Below, one piece after another: positions 7,524 to 14,416 of a DNA stretch of 16,099 bases. The notes beneath the pieces were generated by a model. That model made no database searches. It was not told the DNA's origin and worked only from the letters and a program-made list of their open reading frames with translations. This DNA is from an uncultured Ruminococcus sp. GTDB lineage: Bacteria > Bacillota > Clostridia > Oscillospirales > Ruminococcaceae. The stretch is from contig CAJTWQ010000043.1 in NCBI GenBank assembly GCA_910579835.1, positions 1 through 16,099 on the forward strand. Direction: 5' to 3'. The position numbers and the translations under genes are program-made. Each line of letters begins with the position of its first letter. Position 1 is the stretch's first letter.

Positions 7524-7550
7524 ACAAAAGAGCACGTCTTTTGTGGAGGT
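7524..7550 (+). promoter_or_regulatory. hairpin directly against the ribosome site of the carboxypeptidase gene
   Basis: ACAAAAGA (7524-7531) and TCTTTTGT (7537-7544) form a perfect 8-bp stem with a 5-base loop, and the ribosome site GGAGGT starts at the very next base (7545-7550). The hairpin does not cover the ribosome site and has no T run, so it is not a classical terminator. It could protect the message end or modulate initiation. Confidence 0.45.
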
Positions 7551-7556
7551 ATGAAA

Positions 7557-8711
7557 ATGAAGAAGCTTTGTACTGTTTTTGTAGCGGTTCTTATCATGGC
7601 AGGGATGCTGCCTTTAAGGAGCATATATGTATACTGTGCCGATGAACCGGAAATATCGGCTAAAGCGGCCGTTCTGATTTCCGCTGATACCGGGGAAATC
7701 ATATATGAACGTGACAGCAGCCGGAAGCTGCCTATGGCAAGTACAACCAAGATCATGACAGTGCTGCTTTGCCTTGAAAGCGGAGATTTATACGAAGAAT
7801 TTGTGGTAGACAGCGATGCGATTAAGGTGGAAGGTTCGTCCATGGGACTTCAGGAAGGCGATATTGTTACTAAATATGCTCTTTGCTGCGGTATGCTTCT
7901 GCCGTCCGGCAATGATGCCGCCAATGCAGCGGCAGTAAGAATTGCGGGTAATATTGAGGATTTTGCTGAAATGATGAATGACAGGGCACGTGAACTCGGT
8001 CTTTCAAGAACCTTTTTCGTGACTCCTTCCGGTCTTGAGGGAGAGGGGCATGGTTCTTCTGCGTATGATATGGCCATTCTTGCAAGGGAAGCTCTGAAAA
8101 ACGAAATTTTCTGTGAGATCTGCTCTCAGTCATCTATTCAGCTGGAATTTGGCAATCCTCCTTATAAGCGCTGGCTAAAGAATACAAATAAACTGCTGAC
8201 TATGTGCAATGGAGTTTACGGCGTTAAAACAGGATTTACCGATGAGGCAGGAAGGTGTCTTGTTTCCGCCTGTCAGCGTGACGGAATGGATCTTATCTGC
8301 GTTACTCTTAATGATCGAAACGACTGGGATGACCATAGCCGTCTTTATGATTACGGATTCAGCCGTGTCCGGAAAACAGAAGTTCCTGTCCCGGAATCAT
8401 TTGAGCTTGAACTGGCAGGCGCTGGTAAGGATAAACTGATCGCCGCTCCCGGAGAGATTCCGGTGACGGTTACGTCTCTGGGACAGAATACAGGCGATAT
8501 AGGTCTCCGTGTAATTTCACCGCCTTTTGTTTATGCTCCCGTAAATCAGGGGGATGAGGTGGCACAGCTTGAGATCAGCTTTCGCGGTCGGGAGATTACA
8601 AGGATCCCCCTATGTGCTCAGGAGGATGCCGCCGTGAAGAAAAAGAATTCTAAAAATAAAAAGCGGAGTAAAAATTGGTTTAAAGAACTTAAACGCCTTT
8701 TTTTCCGCTGA
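7557..8711 (+). CDS. D-alanyl-D-alanine carboxypeptidase (S11 family, DacF/PBP5 type)
   Basis: A 384-residue secreted enzyme that removes the terminal D-Ala from peptidoglycan stem peptides and so controls cross-linking. A signal peptide (about 1-28, ending YVYCA) is followed by the three penicillin-binding motifs in correct order: SxxK as STTK (Ser62-Lys65), SGN (117-119) and KTG (224-226). A PBP5-like C-terminal domain (about 280-360) and a basic, amphipathic tail (KKKNSKNKKRSKNWFKELKR) resemble the membrane anchor of this class. I chose ATG 7557, 6 bases after GGAGGT; ATG 7551 would be only touching the site. Its place next to ytfJ suits a dacF-like role in the spore cortex, but a vegetative role is equally possible. 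Confidence 0.93.
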   Translation: MKKLCTVFVAVLIMAGMLPLRSIYVYCADEPEISAKAAVLISADTGEIIYERDSSRKLPMASTTKIMTVLLCLESGDLYEEFVVDSDAIKVEGSSMGLQEGDIVTKYALCCGMLLPSGNDAANAAAVRIAGNIEDFAEMMNDRARELGLSRTFFVTPSGLEGEGHGSSAYDMAILAREALKNEIFCEICSQSSIQLEFGNPPYKRWLKNTNKLLTMCNGVYGVKTGFTDEAGRCLVSACQRDGMDLICVTLNDRNDWDDHSRLYDYGFSRVRKTEVPVPESFELELAGAGKDKLIAAPGEIPVTVTSLGQNTGDIGLRVISPPFVYAPVNQGDEVAQLEISFRGREITRIPLCAQEDAAVKKKNSKNKKRSKNWFKELKRLFFR

Positions 8712-8715
8712 TAAA

Positions 8716-8736
8716 CCGGCAGTTTTAAAATGCCGG
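8716..8736 (+). terminator. hairpin after the carboxypeptidase gene, possible weak terminator
   Basis: CCGGCA (8716-8721) pairs with TGCCGG (8731-8736) around a 9-base loop. A T run (8752-8758) follows only 15 bases later, too far for a typical intrinsic terminator. It may attenuate transcription or mark an RNA processing site before the pseudouridine synthase gene. Confidence 0.35.
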
Positions 8737-8795
8737 ACAATTAATGTGATATTTTTTTAAGTCGGGGGAATGTTCCTGACGGAAAAGGTTGATAA

Positions 8796-9527
8796 ATGGA
8801 AAAAATCAGGATTCAGAAAATGATAGCCGACAGCGGTGTCTGTTCGCGCAGAAAAGCAGAGCAGATTATATCTCAGGGCAGGGTTAAGATTAACGGGCGT
8901 CCTGTGAAGTTAGGCGACAAGTGCGGCTTTAAGGATTTAGTGACGATTGACGGCGAACGGATATCAATTCCCAGAAAAAAGAATTTTATTTACTTGATGA
9001 TGAATAAACCAAGGGGCTATGTAACTACGGTGTCTGACGAGCTGGACAGACGCTGTGTTATGGATCTTCTGGAGGGCGTTGAGGAGCGTGTTTATCCTGT
9101 AGGACGTCTTGACAGGAATTCCGAGGGACTGCTTCTCTTTACTAACGATGGAGAATTTGCAAATAGTATTATGCATCCCAGCCGTCATGTTTCAAAGACA
9201 TATCGTGTAACGGTTCGTCCGGACATAAGCGACCGGCAGCTGGTTGCTCTTTCCGAGGGTGTGGAGATAGATGGCAGAAAAACTCTTCCGGCTAGCGTGG
9301 TTGTCAAAGAAAAGGAACGCGGCCGTGTGGTGATTCTTATAACTATCAAGGAAGGCAGAAATCGTCAGATACGCAGAATGTGCGAAGCTGTGGGACTTGA
9401 AGTCGCACGTCTCCGCCGTATAAGCATAGGACCTCTGAAGCTCGGTATGCTTAAGCCCGGAACATTCCGTGAGCTTACTGCCGAAGAACTTCGTGCTTTA
9501 AGAACGGCAATCGGTAAGGAGAAGTAA
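8796..9527 (+). CDS. pseudouridine synthase, RsuA/RluB/E/F family
   Basis: A 243-residue RNA-modifying enzyme. Residues 2-45 form an S4 RNA-binding domain (RIQKMIADSGVCSRRKAEQI). The catalytic domain has PVGRLDRNSEGLLLFTNDGE with the active-site Asp106 in the GRLD motif, then SKTYRVTV and the EGRNRQIRRM motif. Family members convert a specific uridine in ribosomal RNA to pseudouridine. In Clostridia this gene near scpAB is usually called rluB (23S rRNA), but the site cannot be told from the sequence. AAAAGG at 8783-8788 is the ribosome site. The next gene follows after a single base. Confidence 0.93.
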   Translation: MEKIRIQKMIADSGVCSRRKAEQIISQGRVKINGRPVKLGDKCGFKDLVTIDGERISIPRKKNFIYLMMNKPRGYVTTVSDELDRRCVMDLLEGVEERVYPVGRLDRNSEGLLLFTNDGEFANSIMHPSRHVSKTYRVTVRPDISDRQLVALSEGVEIDGRKTLPASVVVKEKERGRVVILITIKEGRNRQIRRMCEAVGLEVARLRRISIGPLKLGMLKPGTFRELTAEELRALRTAIGKEK

Positions 9528-9528
9528 A

Positions 9529-9909
9529 ATGCTTGAAATACAGGAAAAGTTTGGTACTGAGGGGTATGAGGAACTTCTCAGGCGTTCGGACGGATATGAT
9601 CTGCATATAACCGAGGCTATTGAGGCTGGACAGGCTGTTGGATTTATTGCATATGCCTATAAGCCGGATAAAACAGTGATATTCGATTACGACGACGGCG
9701 GCGAGCTTATGCTATGCGACGGACTGGTAAGATCTGTTCTTTTCAAAAGCTGTTTGAAAGGGATAGAAACGGCTGTTTTCAATCTTCCAGAGGAGAAAAA
9801 ATATGATAATCTCCGCCGGCTTCACTTTCTTGAATCGAACAGCGTCACAACGGAAAGTATTGACAGGTTTATGAACGGCTGCCAAAACTGTAAGCATAAC
9901 AGCAATTGA
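9529..9909 (+). CDS. conserved hypothetical protein with C-terminal CxxC
   Basis: I do not recognise this 126-residue protein with certainty. It starts one base after the pseudouridine synthase stop with AAGGAG at 9516-9521, so it is clearly a translated operon member. The layout is a short helix, then strand-like segments (AVGFIAYAY, KTVIFDYDD, GGELMLCDGLVRSVLFKSC, IETAVFNLPE) and a helical end. The strand followed by an LCDGLVRS-type helix is reminiscent of a shortened GNAT acetyltransferase half, but no clear acetyl-CoA loop is visible. The last 15 residues contain GCQNCK, a CxxC that could bind metal or be redox active. No signal peptide or membrane segment is present. Confidence 0.8.
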   Translation: MLEIQEKFGTEGYEELLRRSDGYDLHITEAIEAGQAVGFIAYAYKPDKTVIFDYDDGGELMLCDGLVRSVLFKSCLKGIETAVFNLPEEKKYDNLRRLHFLESNSVTTESIDRFMNGCQNCKHNSN

Positions 9910-9963
9910 TCACAGTTTGCCGACACATTATTTTTAAACATAGTTTTGAAAGGAGAATGACAG

Positions 9964-10911
9964 ATGCCGATAAGAATACCGGCGGAGCTTCCGGCATTTA
10001 AAACTTTGGGAGACGAGAATATATTCGTAATGTCCAAGGACAGGGCGGAGCATCAAGATATCCGGCCGCTTAGAGTTGTTATTCTCAATATCATGCCGAA
10101 AAAAATTGAAACGGAAAGCCAAATACTCAGGCTTCTTAGCAATACGCCGCTGCAGGTGGATATTGATCTGCTTCAGATGGCTTCTCACATATCACGAAAT
10201 ACCTCTCAGAGCCATTTGGAGGCTTTTTACAAGACTTTTGATGAAATCAGAAGCAACCGCTATGACGGAATGATAATTACCGGCGCTCCGGTTGAACTTC
10301 TTGAATACGAAGAAGTGGATTACTGGGACGAGATTACTGAAATCATGGAGTGGTCAAAAACCCATGTGTTTTCTACGCTGTACATCTGCTGGGCGGCTCA
10401 GGCCGGACTTTACTATCATTTTGGGATACCTAAATATCCTTTGGAAAAGAAAATGTTCGGTGTTTTTCCTCACAGGGCTGAGGTAAGCAACTGTCAGCTT
10501 CTCCGTGGATTCGATGATATTTTTTATGTGCCTCATTCCAGAAATACGGAGGTGCGCAGAGAGGATATTGATAAAATCCATCAGTTAGAAATACTTACAT
10601 CTTCTGATATTTCCGGCATTCATATAGTTGCAAATAAGAACGGACGGCAGTATTTTATTACTGGTCATTCAGAGTATGATCGTGATACTATTGCCTGCGA
10701 GTACCGCCGCGATCTTGTCAAAGGTATTGATATTCAGATGCCGTATAATTACTTTCCCGGAGATAATCCTGATAACGTTCCTTTGTTTTCATGGAAATGT
10801 ACGGCGAATCTTATGTTCTCAAACTGGCTGAATTACTGCGTATATCAGCGGACTCCGTTCAATCTTGAGGAGCTTGAGGTGCGCAGTTGGAGTTGGGAAG
10901 CTGGACTTTAA
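9964..10911 (+). CDS. metA: homoserine O-acetyltransferase (MetA family)
   Basis: The 315-residue enzyme activates the hydroxyl of L-homoserine in methionine synthesis. It shows the family pattern LRVVILNIMPKKIETE near residue 36, Cys142 in YICWAAQAG as the nucleophile, and His235 and Glu237 in FITGHSEYD as the remaining catalytic residues, all at the same numbers as in the Escherichia coli protein. Position 111 is Glu (ITGAPVELLEYEEVDYW). Work on Bacillus cereus MetA showed that Glu111 favours acetyl-CoA, while Gly at this place favours succinyl-CoA, so I call it an acetyltransferase although automatic pipelines often write succinyl. The start follows GAAAGGAG at about 9948-9955. No SAM riboswitch fits in the 54-base leader. 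Confidence 0.93.
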   Translation: MPIRIPAELPAFKTLGDENIFVMSKDRAEHQDIRPLRVVILNIMPKKIETESQILRLLSNTPLQVDIDLLQMASHISRNTSQSHLEAFYKTFDEIRSNRYDGMIITGAPVELLEYEEVDYWDEITEIMEWSKTHVFSTLYICWAAQAGLYYHFGIPKYPLEKKMFGVFPHRAEVSNCQLLRGFDDIFYVPHSRNTEVRREDIDKIHQLEILTSSDISGIHIVANKNGRQYFITGHSEYDRDTIACEYRRDLVKGIDIQMPYNYFPGDNPDNVPLFSWKCTANLMFSNWLNYCVYQRTPFNLEELEVRSWSWEAGL

Positions 10912-10938
10912 ATGATTAAATTGTTTTAGGGTAGTAAT

Positions 10939-11819
10939 ATGTTTTTGAGAAAAATGCAGCTGATGCTAAAGAAAAAAACAAAAGGCTGAGAATCCGGTTA
11001 TAGGAAAAAGAACAGCCAATACAATTAACGAAGCAGTGCTTTTGCGCATATTTACAGAAAAGTATGCACCGTACTTATTTAAATTATGTCGTAAAAGAAC
11101 GCTCTTATGATGAAATTCCGCAGTTCGGTGAAAGCCGTCCGGAGTTTCGTGCAATGGCGTATCAAGTGGATTTAAAGCGCTCAGAGGATCCTCTAATAGT
11201 TTCAAAGATTGCTGCACAGGAAATTTATGTTAACATTAAGAATATGCTAAAGAATGAAAAAGGTGTCCATGCTGAAACGCTTCTTGCAGTAATCGCTTCA
11301 ATGGGCGGCAGACTCTGCGTTCATGGGATTATGGATACGGTTGAAGATATGGTAAGTTTAGATGCGTCAGACCGGAAGAAGATCCTTTATGTAATAGTAT
11401 CTGTTCTTCAAATTGTGATTGTTGAGTCGAGAAACGGGGATGCATATATATTGGGCGATAGAATCGAAAATGAATTTATGATGTTTTATAATAATTCTAT
11501 TGCTGAAAACGGTGATTTGCAAAGACTCTTGTCAATTTCAAGAAAAACAGCGGAACTGGTCGGTTAAGATGATTACTGGAAAACATCTTTTGATGAGCTT
11601 GTAAAGAATAGTCCGAAAAAGCTCGCTGATATATTTATCGGTGTATTTGAATCCACTTTCAAAGTATATTGTCGTTTCCCTCAGGAAAGAATGCTTGCAG
11701 TTGCTTTTACTGCTCAGAAAGCTATTAATGAGCTTGCTGAGAATAATGTTATGGAAAAGGCTGCTTTGATTATTGCAGAATATGGCTGGAGAACATCACA
11801 TTGTTTGGGAAAGTTTTAG
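10939..11819 (+). pseudogene. decayed gene of unknown family
   Basis: A run of coding-like sequence is spread over frames. A short opening at ATG 10939 stops at 10987. A second frame is open from 10970 and reads AENPVIGKRTANTINEAVL until a stop at 11108. The main frame has an ATG at 11064 with no ribosome site and runs 167 residues to TAA at 11565-11567. The same frame then continues for 83 more residues (DDYWKTSFDELVKNSPKKLA onward) to TAG at 11817-11819. An A run near 10971-10978 is a natural place for the first frame change. This suggests one gene of about 290 residues with two frame shifts and one premature stop. Alternatively the part after 11064 is two small genes. I recognise no domain. 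Flanking genes are intact, so widespread sequencing error is unlikely. Confidence 0.55.
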
Positions 11820-11866
11820 ATCATGATTTTTATTTTAATGTTTACATTTTAACGTCAGAATTATGT

Positions 11867-11897
11867 ACAGCACCCTAACGGGTGTTGTTTTCTTTTG
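11867..11897 (+). terminator. terminator overlapping the 3' end of the deacetylase gene
   Basis: ACAGCACCC (11867-11875) pairs with GGGTGTTGT (11880-11888), a 9-bp stem with one G-U pair and the loop TAAC, followed on the plus strand by a T-rich run. It would stop plus-strand transcripts coming from the decayed gene. Its right arm and T run lie within the last codons of the opposing deacetylase gene. Confidence 0.75.
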
Positions 11898-12765
11898 TCA
11901 GACGATACATAAACTCCTCCGTGGAATAAAGCCCGCTGCGATTATAGCGGCTGAGACCTAAAAGACAATCAGGATCACGGGTAATATAATTCATTCTTTC
12001 ATAACAGGTCAGTGTAATGAGAAATCCGCATTCCCGGATTACAGGCAGACTTTCCCGGCTGATATATCCGAAAGGATATGCAAAAACTATAGGGGTTATT
12101 CCTGTACAGCGATGAAGTTCTTCCTGAAGTAGTGATAGATCGCTGAAAAGAACATTGTGATATTCTTCTTCTGTTTCTCCTGCGGCTATGGAACAGCCGT
12201 GGCGAATTCCGTTTCCACAATGCATGTCATAAGTGTGATTTCCGATCTCAACTCTGCCTGAAGCTGCAAGCTGTGAAATATCCTCCCATGTCAGGTAAGA
12301 ATAGGCGGATGAATGCGGATCTTTTGGCGCAATTGCCTCCGTGTACCGTCCTACGACCGATACAACAGCGTGCATATCGTATTTTTCTAACAGCGGCAGA
12401 AGTTCAGAGAGATTGTTATAAAAGCCGTCATCCAAAGTTATAAGAACTGGTTTTTCAGGAAGGTCGCCATGTCCGTTGGTATAATTTGTCAGTTCTGCGG
12501 CAGTGACCGATATATATCCGTTGTTCCGGAGCCAGATCAGGTCATTTTCCAGTTGAGACGGGGTAACTATATATTCCGATGGCTGGGTTCCGTAAACGCT
12601 GTGATACATGATGACAGGAAGCGGAACGGGGGATTCATCTTTTTCAGCGGCGGACGAAAAGAAAAAATGTTTTGCAAGAAAAATAAGTATTCCGCCCGTG
12701 GAAAAGATTAAAGTTAAAATGATTAGAATATGGATAATCTTTTTTAAATTGCAGCATTTATACAT
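11875..12765 (-). CDS. polysaccharide deacetylase (NodB fold), membrane-anchored
   Basis: A 296-residue protein with an N-terminal membrane segment (about 10-32) and an extracellular NodB domain. Motif 1 is TLDDGF with the catalytic and metal Asp112/Asp113, motif 2 is NHTYDMH (His177, His182), and motif 3 is AYPFG (229-233). The PVIMYHSV element at about 50-57 and the HTYxxH form of motif 2 resemble the IcaB/PgaB-type subgroup, which removes acetyl groups from N-acetylglucosamine polymers; peptidoglycan is another possible substrate. I use ATG 12765, 6 bases after GAGGTG; a GTG three codons upstream overlaps this site. It is divergent from spoIIP with 115 bases between starts, so a joint role in sporulation is possible but not shown. 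Confidence 0.9.
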   Translation of the reverse strand: MYKCCNLKKIIHILIILTLIFSTGGILIFLAKHFFFSSAAEKDESPVPLPVIMYHSVYGTQPSEYIVTPSQLENDLIWLRNNGYISVTAAELTNYTNGHGDLPEKPVLITLDDGFYNNLSELLPLLEKYDMHAVVSVVGRYTEAIAPKDPHSSAYSYLTWEDISQLAASGRVEIGNHTYDMHCGNGIRHGCSIAAGETEEEYHNVLFSDLSLLQEELHRCTGITPIVFAYPFGYISRESLPVIRECGFLITLTCYERMNYITRDPDCLLGLSRYNRSGLYSTEEFMYRLTKENNTR

Positions 12766-12820
12766 ATAGCTCACCTCAACAAAGTTTATGTGTTATTCGG
12801 ATGAAAAATGTCATCTGAGA

Positions 12821-12848
12821 AATATAACTCTGATTTTATGAATATAAT
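12821..12848 (+). promoter_or_regulatory. candidate sigma-E type promoter of spoIIP
   Basis: AATATAA (12821-12827) and AATATAAT (12841-12848) are 13 bases apart, resembling the mother-cell sigma-E pattern (ATATT and CATACAAT). spoIIP is a known sigma-E gene in Bacillus. The region is AT-rich, so a chance match is quite possible. Confidence 0.35.
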
Positions 12849-12880
12849 AAAATGAAAGGTTATAATAATGAGGTGAGGAT

Positions 12881-14065
12881 ATGAAACGTATAAGATGCCG
12901 AAAGATCAAAGTTATCATGAAATGTTTAGTCCTGCTGCTGCTTCCGCTGGGAATTGCGGGAGCAGCAAGCGGAGTAAAGGGACTAAGAGCAGCTTTGTCA
13001 GGAACAAATGGTTTTTTTACCCAAAAAACACCGTCTGCCGCCGTTCCGGCAGAACCGGAAGAGGATCGGTCCGTATATACAAAGGAACCTGCTGAAAATG
13101 ATGCGGATGATATACTATGCGGAAGTTTGATTCTTTCTCAGGGCTATGGAGTAACTGCTGAAACCGCTGACGATCCTGTGATAAGACTTCAAAGTCCATT
13201 GGAAATGACAGCAGAAAATCCTGGTGAAAAGCCTTATCCGACTGAGGAACAGTGGACTGTAGGAGGAGATATTATCAGAACTACCTATTCCCCCTACAGT
13301 GGAACTACTTTCTTTGATCTGGAAAACGGCGGTCAGGTCAATAATAAGACAGATATTTCAAATGACACACTGATAAAAGAAAGCCGTTGTCTCCCGGATT
13401 TTACCATTGAGGATACCGCAGAGCCTCAAGTTCTTATATATCATACCCACACTACCGAGAGTTTTGAACCGTATGTTCGTGAGCATTATGACTCAGGTTT
13501 TAATTATCGGACAACTGATGAGACAAAAAATATGGTTATGGTGGGAGACGCTATTCAGGCGGAGCTTGAAGCGCGTGGAATCGGAGTTATCCATGTGCGC
13601 ACAATACATGATTACCCATCATATAACGGTTCATATAGCCGCAGCAGAGACTCCATAACGCCGATACTTGAACAGTATCCAAGTATCAAGGTGGCACTTG
13701 ATATTCATCGGGACGCTATATCGGGTGAGGGCTTTGCCAATCAGCCGTATGTAGAAATTGAAGGAAGAGAAGCTGCGCAGATAATGATAATATCCGGCTG
13801 CGACGACGGTACGCTGGGAATGCCTTATTATATGAAGAATTTCCATTTTGCCTGTCGGCTTCAGGAGAAGCTGGAGGGGGATAATCCTGGTCTGACCAGA
13901 CCGATTTTATTTGATTACCGTCATTATAATCAGGATCTTACCACAGGCAGTCTGCTTATAGAGGTCGGTTCTCATGGAAATACTCTTGAACAGGCACAGT
14001 ATTCCGGTCAGCTTATCGGAAGATCTCTGGGCGATATGCTTAATGAAATGTCTGAAAGATCTTAG
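12881..14065 (+). CDS. spoIIP: stage II sporulation protein P
   Basis: The 394-residue protein has an N-terminal membrane anchor (about 10-30), a low-complexity stalk, and a C-terminal SpoIIP hydrolase domain (about 183-390). SpoIIP cuts peptidoglycan as an amidase and endopeptidase with SpoIID and SpoIIM, driving septal thinning and engulfment of the forespore. Visible motifs are VLIYHTHTTESFEPY (zinc ligand His188 or His190 and Glu193), VALDIHRDAISG (His276) and LLIEVGSHGNT (Glu361), as in the family. The start at 12881 has GAGGTGAGG just before it. A small membrane protein gene follows after 45 bases and is probably co-transcribed. Confidence 0.95.
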   Translation: MKRIRCRKIKVIMKCLVLLLLPLGIAGAASGVKGLRAALSGTNGFFTQKTPSAAVPAEPEEDRSVYTKEPAENDADDILCGSLILSQGYGVTAETADDPVIRLQSPLEMTAENPGEKPYPTEEQWTVGGDIIRTTYSPYSGTTFFDLENGGQVNNKTDISNDTLIKESRCLPDFTIEDTAEPQVLIYHTHTTESFEPYVREHYDSGFNYRTTDETKNMVMVGDAIQAELEARGIGVIHVRTIHDYPSYNGSYSRSRDSITPILEQYPSIKVALDIHRDAISGEGFANQPYVEIEGREAAQIMIISGCDDGTLGMPYYMKNFHFACRLQEKLEGDNPGLTRPILFDYRHYNQDLTTGSLLIEVGSHGNTLEQAQYSGQLIGRSLGDMLNEMSERS

Positions 14066-14084
14066 AATCTTTGTAATAATGAAT

Positions 14085-14106
14085 CCGGCATTACGCCGGG
14101 GGAGGG
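14085..14106 (+). promoter_or_regulatory. hairpin directly against the ribosome site of the small membrane protein gene
   Basis: CCGGC (14085-14089) and GCCGG (14095-14099) form a GC-only 5-bp stem with a 5-base loop, and the ribosome site GGGAGGG follows at once (14100-14106). There is no T run, so it is not a normal terminator. The arrangement repeats what is seen before the carboxypeptidase gene at 7524-7550. Confidence 0.4.
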
Positions 14107-14110
14107 TAGA

Positions 14111-14416
14111 ATGAGTAAAAAAAGAAAAAAAACCGCAGTCAGGGCTGTATTTATATACATGCTCCTGACATTCGGTTTATGGATGTTTTTAAATTCCTAT
14201 ACAAATTCATACAACCGGCTTTCAGATGATAAGATCGTTCCTGCTGGTCTTGATCTCTATGGAGATACAGCGTCCTTGGAAGTTCTCAACCATGAAATAC
14301 TCCTGGATCTTTCAGCTATAGCGCCGGAAAGCAGGCTGTACTGCGGAGCATATCTTCTGTCTCCGGATGAGCTGCGGTTAACGTGCTATTTGATTTCTCT
14401 TTGCAGCCGGCTTTGA
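14111..14416 (+). CDS. small membrane protein downstream of spoIIP
   Basis: A 101-residue protein that I do not recognise. It has a basic N-terminus (MSKKRKKTAVRA), one membrane segment (about 11-28, VFIYMLLTFGLWMFLN) and an outward-facing or lumenal part of about 70 residues. The ribosome site GGGAGGG is strong. Its position after spoIIP recalls yqxA, the small membrane gene after spoIIP in Bacillus subtilis, but I claim only similar position, not homology. The last 13 codons overlap the end of the opposing gene (14378-14416) and read TCYLISLCSRL, which looks like run-on sequence. The protein may therefore have been shortened or fused to a random tail. Confidence 0.65.
   Translation: MSKKRKKTAVRAVFIYMLLTFGLWMFLNSYTNSYNRLSDDKIVPAGLDLYGDTASLEVLNHEILLDLSAIAPESRLYCGAYLLSPDELRLTCYLISLCSRL

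Noticed and set aside
9910..9963. Methionine-linked riboswitch or T-box before metA
   Set aside because: Only 54 bases separate the genes, with no stem structure or conserved core; just a ribosome site is present.
12861..12866. TATAAT as a sigma-A -10 box for spoIIP
   Set aside because: The transcript would start inside or right next to the ribosome site, leaving no room for it, and no -35 box is found at the right distance.
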